Of a stretch of DNA of 59,654 bases, positions 55,413 through 59,654 are shown piece by piece. The notes beneath the pieces are model-generated. The model had not been told where the DNA came from and ran no database searches. It was given only the letters and a program-made list of their open reading frames with translations. This stretch comes from Pelagibacteraceae bacterium (lineage in GTDB: Bacteria > Pseudomonadota > Alphaproteobacteria > Pelagibacterales > Pelagibacteraceae): the NCBI GenBank assembly GCA_008638015.1, contig VTPD01000003.1:1-59654 (forward strand). The letters are read 5' to 3'. A program made the position numbers and the translations under genes. Within the stretch, counting starts at the first letter, position 1. Each line of letters opens with the position of its first letter.

Positions 55413-56174
55413 CTAATTAAATTGGATTGAAGAGTTTAAGTCAACAATAGTTGAAGCGGTTGGTCTTAGATAAATCCCCATATCTACATGATTATAAGTT
55501 TGTTGTAGAAGCTGCGGAACATTACAATCTGCTTGGATCGATTTATAAGGATAGTGAGTAGATTTACATCTAGGAATAGCTGACAACACCTCAAATTCTT
55601 TTTGATTAATAGTGATAGTTTTACCAATCCATTTAAATTCTTCAAATGGCGCTAAGCCTTCTATATAAATATTACCTCTAAATCTTTCTAAATCAATTTG
55701 TAAATTATTTTTATGATTAAAATCTTTTAAACTCTCTACATTAATCAAAGAAATAACAGGCTCACGAATATAATCAAAAAAAGGTTGCTTCGGATTATAA
55801 AGTAAAAAAATCTTACTCTCTTCTAACTTCTCTTCTTGTTTAAATACATCAACGATAGTTTGCAATGTAGAAAAGTTTTTATCTTGTACAGAAATTAATT
55901 TGTTATGTAATTTAAACAATGAAATTTGATTATCTTCAAAAGAAAAATGATAGTGATTTAAAATAGGAGAATGTTTCATGGATAAAAAATTAATAATGTT
56001 TCTTGCTTTTCTATCTTCTTGAAAACGTAAAGCATCTTGTTCATCTAAAAATCTGGTAAAACAAAATACACGGTCTCCTTCAATACCAATATTAGGAATA
56101 AGATTAAAACTACTTGTTTCTGTCATGTGCATTGATTTAAAGGGAGAAAAAAAAAGTTTAGTGATCTTGATCAT
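55413..56174 (-). CDS. MOSC domain-containing protein
   Basis: MOSC proteins bind molybdenum cofactor or transfer sulfur, as in mARC/YcbX. The protein has an N-terminal MOSC beta-barrel (LFFSPFKSMHMTET, PNIGIEGDRVFCFT) and the C-terminal MOSC domain, with the conserved Cys in AIPRCKSTHYP. NVPQLLQQTYNHVDMGIYLRP matches the family end. I start at the ATG at 56174 (253 residues), which overlaps the selO stop as TAATG; an ATG four codons upstream is also open. A partner molybdoenzyme is not in the window. Confidence 0.85.
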   Translation of the reverse strand: MIKITKLFFSPFKSMHMTETSSFNLIPNIGIEGDRVFCFTRFLDEQDALRFQEDRKARNIINFLSMKHSPILNHYHFSFEDNQISLFKLHNKLISVQDKNFSTLQTIVDVFKQEEKLEESKIFLLYNPKQPFFDYIREPVISLINVESLKDFNHKNNLQIDLERFRGNIYIEGLAPFEEFKWIGKTITINQKEFEVLSAIPRCKSTHYPYKSIQADCNVPQLLQQTYNHVDMGIYLRPTASTIVDLNSSIQFN

Positions 56175-57607
56175 TACGTTCCACAAAAAGTTTGATATGG
56201 CTCATTACTAGCTGGAGCTGGATCCTGATAATTTTTCATCTCATGAGTTTCTTGATAAGGTTTCTCTAAAGCTTTTAGTAATGAATGTAAGGGTTGTAAG
56301 TCATGATTAGTAGCCGCTAGCAAAGCTTCTTCCACTTTATGATTTCTTGGAATAACTTGGGGGTTATGTTGTTTCATAATTTCTCTATTTGGTTTTCTCT
56401 TTTGATAAAGATCATTCCAATTCTGAAAATCTAAATCTTGATACATCGAATGAGACAAAGTTCCATTGGTTAAGTCTTTAAAAGTATTAGTGTAATCTGC
56501 TTGGCTTTTATTCATCCATTGCAATAATTTGGTAATTAAAGAATTATCTTCTTCAATAGTCCCCTCCATTCCTAGCTTTTTTCGCATCATTTCTAGGCTT
56601 TTTTTCTTATATATTTCGCTGCATTGATTAACTTCGGCTTCCAAAATCTCAACTGCTTTGTTGAGATCAATATCCACTAAAGGAATAAGTGTTTCAGCAA
56701 ATCTTGCCAGATTCCATTTTGCTATTAATGGCTGGTTCCCATAAGCATAGCGACCTGCATGATCGATCGAACTAAATTTTGTTTTAGGATCATAATGATC
56801 CATGAATGCACAAGGTCCATAATCAATACTTTCTCCAGAGATTGCTACATTGTCTGTGTTTAGCACTCCGTGAATGAAACCAACTCGCATATAATGTACA
56901 ATTAAATCTAGCTGTCTGTTTCTAACTGCTCTAAATAAAGTTAAAGCAGGGTTAGTAGCCTCTGCTAATTCTGGATAATGCCTTCTAATCGAATACTTAA
57001 TTAAAGCTTGCAGCGCATTGATATCTTTTTGTGCAGCTACAAATTCAAAGGTTCCAACTCTAATATGACTTGCAGCAACTCTAGTTAAAATAGCTCCTGG
57101 CAAAGACGTTTCTCGTATTACATCTTCTCCTGTAGCAACTACGGCAAGACTTCTCGTGGTAGGAATTCCCAAATGATGCATGGCTTCACTTATAATATAC
57201 TCTCGTAACATCGGTCCTAATGCTGCTCTACCATCACCACTTCGTGAAAAAGGTGTTCTACCTGATCCTTTAAACTGAATATCAAATCTTTTTTGTTCTG
57301 GTGAAATATGTTCTCCCAGCACAATGGCTCTACCGTCACCTAACATTGTAAAATGACCAAACTGATGACCTGCATAACTTTGAGCAAAAGTTTGGGTATT
57401 GTCAGGGATGGAATTGCCAGAGAATAATTTTGCTTTTTCTTCTTCGGTTAAGGAGGAAAAATCTAACCCTAATGTTTTTGCTAAAGTATGGTTAAAGATA
57501 ATTACTTTTGGTTCTTTTACTGGAACAGGTGAGTATTTCGTTGCCATGATTTCTGGTAACTGCAAATAGCTATTATCAAAATTCCAACCAATATTTTTTG
57601 TACTCAT
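56174..57607 (-). CDS. selO: Protein adenylyltransferase SelO (YdiU family)
   Basis: Pseudokinase-fold enzyme that AMPylates Ser, Thr or Tyr residues of redox proteins. The 477-residue protein shows SYAGHQFGHFTMLGDGRA, LQFKGSGRTPFSRSGDGR-like (FKGSGRTPFSRSGDGRAA), LREYIISEAMHHLGIPTTRS, GFIHGVLNTDNVAISGESID with the metal-binding Asn and Asp, and ANWNLARFAETL-like (KWNLARFAETL). The C-terminus ends in FCGT, with the conserved Cys that is Sec in some eukaryotes; no selenocysteine is needed. An AGGA ribosome-binding site lies before the ATG. It follows two tiny membrane genes. Confidence 0.95.
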   Translation of the reverse strand: MSTKNIGWNFDNSYLQLPEIMATKYSPVPVKEPKVIIFNHTLAKTLGLDFSSLTEEEKAKLFSGNSIPDNTQTFAQSYAGHQFGHFTMLGDGRAIVLGEHISPEQKRFDIQFKGSGRTPFSRSGDGRAALGPMLREYIISEAMHHLGIPTTRSLAVVATGEDVIRETSLPGAILTRVAASHIRVGTFEFVAAQKDINALQALIKYSIRRHYPELAEATNPALTLFRAVRNRQLDLIVHYMRVGFIHGVLNTDNVAISGESIDYGPCAFMDHYDPKTKFSSIDHAGRYAYGNQPLIAKWNLARFAETLIPLVDIDLNKAVEILEAEVNQCSEIYKKKSLEMMRKKLGMEGTIEEDNSLITKLLQWMNKSQADYTNTFKDLTNGTLSHSMYQDLDFQNWNDLYQKRKPNREIMKQHNPQVIPRNHKVEEALLAATNHDLQPLHSLLKALEKPYQETHEMKNYQDPAPASNEPYQTFCGT

Positions 57608-57614
57608 TATTTTC

Positions 57615-57704
57615 CTAAATCATAAATTGTCCAAGGTATTTGGCAAAAACAAATACGATACACAAAATAATTATAATAAAAAAAGTTTTCATAAACTTTT
57701 TCAT
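57615..57704 (-). CDS. Tiny predicted membrane protein (29 aa) upstream of selO
   Basis: ATG at 57704, stop TAG at 57615. After MKKFMKT comes a fully hydrophobic helix (FFIIIILCIVFVFAKYLG) long enough to cross the membrane. Its ATG overlaps the stop of the next upstream tiny gene (ATGA), and it ends just before the selO ribosome-binding site. The frame is short, but position, coupling and composition favour a real gene. Function unknown. Confidence 0.5.
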   Translation of the reverse strand: MKKFMKTFFIIIILCIVFVFAKYLGQFMI

Positions 57705-57793
57705 AACAGGTTTAAACCAAGCAAATGATAAGCACACCAAAGCATCAAAACCACAAAAAAAGCCCATGTTAAGCCATCTTTAAATTTTTTCAT
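57701..57793 (-). CDS. Tiny predicted membrane protein (30 aa) downstream of the renalase-like gene
   Basis: ATG at 57793, stop TGA at 57701. MKKFKDG is followed by a hydrophobic, Trp-containing helix (LTWAFFVVLMLWCAYHLLGL). The start overlaps the stop of the FAD oxidoreductase gene (ATGA) and the stop overlaps the start of the second tiny gene. Two consecutive four-base overlaps, each giving a KKF-type basic start and one membrane helix, are unlikely by chance. Family not recognised. Confidence 0.55.
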   Translation of the reverse strand: MKKFKDGLTWAFFVVLMLWCAYHLLGLNLL

Positions 57794-58761
57794 GTAACAT
57801 CTTTCATTATTGCTTTGGCTAATAAACTTGCACTTTGCCAAGAGTTTTCAGCTTTTGGCCCAGCCATCCAATCTCCACAAATACCAAGGCCAATTTCTGG
57901 TAACCAAATATATTTTTCTGTTTTCGGTTGTTCATTATAAGCATAAAGCCAACCATGTATATTCTGATAATGAACATCTAATTGTTCTAACTGAAAATGA
58001 TCAGTAAAAGCTTTTATCATTTCTTGTAACATTGCTTCTTTTTTTTCTCGGTAATGTTTGTAATTATTTTTTGCATATTCAATTGTACTTTGAATACTCC
58101 ATAATTCTAAATTGCTATTATTATTTTCTCTCCTCTTGGAACTTTCGTTGGCGCACCAACCAATAATTGAATTGTTATGAATGATATGACCTGATCCTTT
58201 TATCCCAGATGATGTATTCAGCGCTAACATCACACTAAAGATAGGTTGCATCCCTCCTTCTAACTGAATTGCTAATTTAAGTGGCTCGAGTAACACACGG
58301 CACTGTTCTAAAGGAATGGTTAAAATTACATTGTGCGCAGATGTTTCTGAACCATCTTTAAATGACAAATCCCAACCAGAGCTATTCTGTTTTAGGGAAG
58401 CTAATTCTTTTTGGTAACTTGTGTTCTTTGCTAGCAAATGTTTTACAAAATCATTGTTTCCAGTATTTCCAACATATCTAATTTTATCTTCTTCTATTTG
58501 TTTGCCATCTTCATAGAAGTAGCCTTGCCAGTTATGAATATGACTAGACAAATGCTCATCTAGAAATAATTGAAACTCATTATGTTTAGGATGAACATAC
58601 TGTAACCCATGATCAAAAACTCCTACCCCATCCACTCTTCGTGCAGAAGATCTACCACCAGGTCCTCTTCCCTTATCTACGATAGTAAGATCGTGCTGAT
58701 TAAGTAAAGCAGATAACACAGCAGCAGAAAAACCAGCTCCAACGATAGTAATTTTTTTCAT
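57790..58761 (-). CDS. Renalase-like FAD/NAD(P)-dependent oxidoreductase
   Basis: A 323-residue flavoprotein of the amine-oxidase/renalase type. The FAD motif ITIVGAGFSAAVLSALL is followed by the family hallmark DKGRGPGGRSSARR and FDHGLQYVHP. The C-terminal GICGDWMAGPKAENSWQSA closes the FAD site. Bacterial renalase-like enzymes oxidise isomeric dihydronicotinamides, but this is not certain for this subgroup. It leads the chain oxidoreductase-two tiny membrane genes-selO-MOSC-GGCT-SRAP. Confidence 0.9.
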   Translation of the reverse strand: MKKITIVGAGFSAAVLSALLNQHDLTIVDKGRGPGGRSSARRVDGVGVFDHGLQYVHPKHNEFQLFLDEHLSSHIHNWQGYFYEDGKQIEEDKIRYVGNTGNNDFVKHLLAKNTSYQKELASLKQNSSGWDLSFKDGSETSAHNVILTIPLEQCRVLLEPLKLAIQLEGGMQPIFSVMLALNTSSGIKGSGHIIHNNSIIGWCANESSKRRENNNSNLELWSIQSTIEYAKNNYKHYREKKEAMLQEMIKAFTDHFQLEQLDVHYQNIHGWLYAYNEQPKTEKYIWLPEIGLGICGDWMAGPKAENSWQSASLLAKAIMKDVT

Positions 58762-58855
58762 AAAAAAAATAATACCATTAAGATGAGCAAAAGTAGAAAT
58801 GATTGATGAAAGTATCTCTGTTTAGACTGAAAAATAGCGACACTTTGGGTTGTTT

Positions 58856-58876
58856 GATATGTCAAATAAACATATC
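58856..58876. promoter_or_regulatory. Perfect 7-bp inverted repeat, possible operator
   Basis: GATATGT-N7-ACATATC. On the minus strand it contains TTGACA, a possible -35 box for the renalase-like operon about 95 bases from the ATG. A dimeric regulator could bind here. This reading is inference. Confidence 0.35.
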
Positions 58877-58929
58877 TAATGCCCAGTAATAGGACTATGA
58901 GGTGGCTAATTTAAAAGTATAAACAATTA

Positions 58930-59000
58930 TTCTTTTGGATTTGCCAATTTAAAATTATTTTCTCCCCCGAAAGTTTGTTGAGTTGGCAATTCCAAAAGAA
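58930..59000. repeat. Long imperfect inverted repeat (18-bp arms, 35-base loop)
   Basis: Left arm 58930-58947 pairs with right arm 58983-59000 with one mismatch. The loop (58948-58982) holds a C-run (CTCCCCC). There is no T run directly after either arm, so it is not a standard terminator. It could be a structured small RNA, a transcription end that needs no T run, or a miniature element. Confidence 0.7.
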
Positions 59001-59064
59001 CAAGAAAACCCTGAATGATCCCCTATACAGACGAAGAACTAGAATTTCTAAATAAATAAAGTAA

Positions 59065-59256
59065 TTAAACCGAACAAGTCATATCCTGGCCACAACACAT
59101 AGGAGATTTAATTTTCCCTTGGCATTTTGGACATTTAGATATTTGTACTTGTGTTCCATTCACATCTAATGTGTCATTGACTAATGGTTCATTACAATTA
59201 GCGCAGCTAGCATTAACAGCCATGTTGCATTTTGGACATTTGTAAGTTGCTGTCAT
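59065..59256 (-). CDS. Small zinc-ribbon protein (63 aa)
   Basis: Begins at the ATG at 59256, preceded by a strong GGAG ribosome-binding site; the open frame further upstream to 59307 lacks such a site. The protein has nine cysteines in ribbon-like pairs: CPKC (7/10), CANC (18/21), CPKC (42/45) and MCCGQDMTC (54/55/61). Likely two zinc-binding knuckles. Function unknown. Confidence 0.75.
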   Translation of the reverse strand: MTATYKCPKCNMAVNASCANCNEPLVNDTLDVNGTQVQISKCPKCQGKIKSPMCCGQDMTCSV

Positions 59257-59352
59257 TGTTTCTCCTTTAATTTCCATAAGCATAGCACGATTAAAACGAA
59301 GTGGCAAAATTTGTTTCTAATTTATTCAAATCAAGATAAGTTAAAAAAATAA

Positions 59353-59654
59353 ATGAAGAAAAAAGAAGAAAATAAAACCTGTCCGTGGTCTAGCAACTGT
59401 CCGCAAATCTTGAAATGTGCTGGATATTTTATGAAGGCATATGCAGGGGTAGGAATTTGTCTTGGAATTTTTTTACTAGTTGGCTTACAAATTGAACAAC
59501 AGTATCGAAGCTTTCGCTATATGGGAAATTGCTTAGAGCATTTAAATAATAAAGATATTAAATTAACAGAAGAACAAAGAAATTTTGCTTGTGGTAATAT
59601 CTACCGAGAAAGCCCAGCACTATTTGAATACTACCGAGGCAATGTAATACAATT
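59353..59654 (+). CDS. Membrane protein, 3' end outside the window
   Basis: An open frame starting at the ATG at 59353 runs to the window edge without a stop (100 complete codons). The N-terminus has a Cys pair (TCPWSSNCPQ, plus KCAGYF), then a hydrophobic helix (about 30-46, GVGICLGIFLLVGLQI). A likely extracytoplasmic part with cysteines (MGNCLEH, NFACGNIY) follows. No named family recognised. Confidence 0.65.
   Translation, partial: MKKKEENKTCPWSSNCPQILKCAGYFMKAYAGVGICLGIFLLVGLQIEQQYRSFRYMGNCLEHLNNKDIKLTEEQRNFACGNIYRESPALFEYYRGNVIQ

Larger units (their letters stand above)
58762..59064. other. Intergenic region without a supported gene
   Basis: 303 bases between the divergent start of the renalase-like gene and the stop of the zinc-ribbon gene. 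It holds two inverted repeats (described separately) and a 14-codon frame at 59015-59059 that I do not count as a gene. A minus-strand TTGACA at 58860-58865 could be part of the promoter of the downstream operon, but no good -10 box sits at the right distance. Confidence 0.6.

Noticed and set aside
59015-59059. 14-codon frame (MIPYTDEELEFLNK) after the long inverted repeat
   Set aside because: Too short and without a clear ribosome-binding site; may be a gene remnant but cannot be supported.
59257-59307. 17-residue extension of the zinc-ribbon protein
   Set aside because: The ATG at 59256 has a strong GGAG ribosome-binding site and begins right before the first CPKC knuckle.
1-59654. CRISPR arrays, insertion sequences, phage genes, toxin-antitoxin pairs, rRNA genes
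   Set aside because: No regularly spaced repeats, transposase, integrase or rRNA sequence was found; gene content is chromosomal housekeeping throughout.

Overview
The window is strongly AT-rich, nearly gapless and read mostly as overlapping operons (many ATGA/TAATG junctions). Gene content and order are alphaproteobacterial: short HisG plus HisZ; murA-DUF2948-hisD-infA-maf; rnd-kdsD-lptC-lptB; a FYDLN-acid gene next to aroA; rpsA-ihfB-pyrF-trpFBA-accD-folC; SRAP, MOSC and SelO genes. A streamlined marine alphaproteobacterium of the SAR11/HIMB59 (AEGEAN-169) kind is the best guess. This is inferred from composition and synteny, not from a marker-gene tree. No mobile elements, phage genes, CRISPR arrays or rRNA genes were seen.

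Layout. 1-8,300 (minus): dcd, murA, DUF2948, hisD, infA, maf, tRNA-Phe, tRNA-His, hisS, hisZ, hisG, ending at a hairpin terminator. 8,300-12,300: cold-shock protein, small lipoprotein, tRNA-Thr, and a three-gene catabolic operon (aldehyde dehydrogenase, 3-hydroxyisobutyrate-dehydrogenase-type enzyme, FAH-family enzyme). 12,335-18,357 (plus): a pyruvate dehydrogenase locus with an unusual E1 carrying two N-terminal lipoyl domains, an E2 with one good and one lysine-less lipoyl domain, and a serine hydrolase. 18,360-26,827 (minus): thrS-infC(ATT start)-rpmI-rplT-pheST-lepA and tRNA-Ser. 26,856-35,557: glycosyltransferase, alpha/beta hydrolase, SDR protein, gltB and gltD. 35,777-43,052: uppP, NDUFA9-like gene, rnd-kdsD-lptC-lptB, FYDLN gene and an aroA-cmk fusion. 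43,055-51,181 (plus): rpsA, ihfB, pyrF, trpF, trpB, trpA, accD, folC and a secreted histidine phosphatase. 51,182-58,761 (minus): trxA; sbcB-rmuC; and a tightly coupled set of renalase-like FAD enzyme, two unlisted ~30-residue membrane peptides, selO, MOSC, GGCT-like and SRAP genes. The right end has an intergenic region with two inverted repeats, a zinc-ribbon gene and a membrane-protein gene cut by the window edge.

The window is mostly housekeeping: histidine and tryptophan synthesis, translation, envelope assembly, ammonium assimilation, and pyruvate and fatty-acid entry. The interest lies in how these standard parts are altered. The points most worth following are (1) redistribution of lipoyl domains from E2 to E1 of pyruvate dehydrogenase, with decay of an E2 domain; (2) the trpF-trpB-trpA-accD-folC segment, syntenic with other alphaproteobacteria but changed at several textbook active-site motifs; (3) an lpt cluster without lptA and an LptB with a ~98-residue N-terminal extension; (4) an undecaprenyl-diphosphatase without its usual catalytic histidine; (5) the tiny membrane-peptide pair upstream of selO. 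I see no clear new defence or mobile system.
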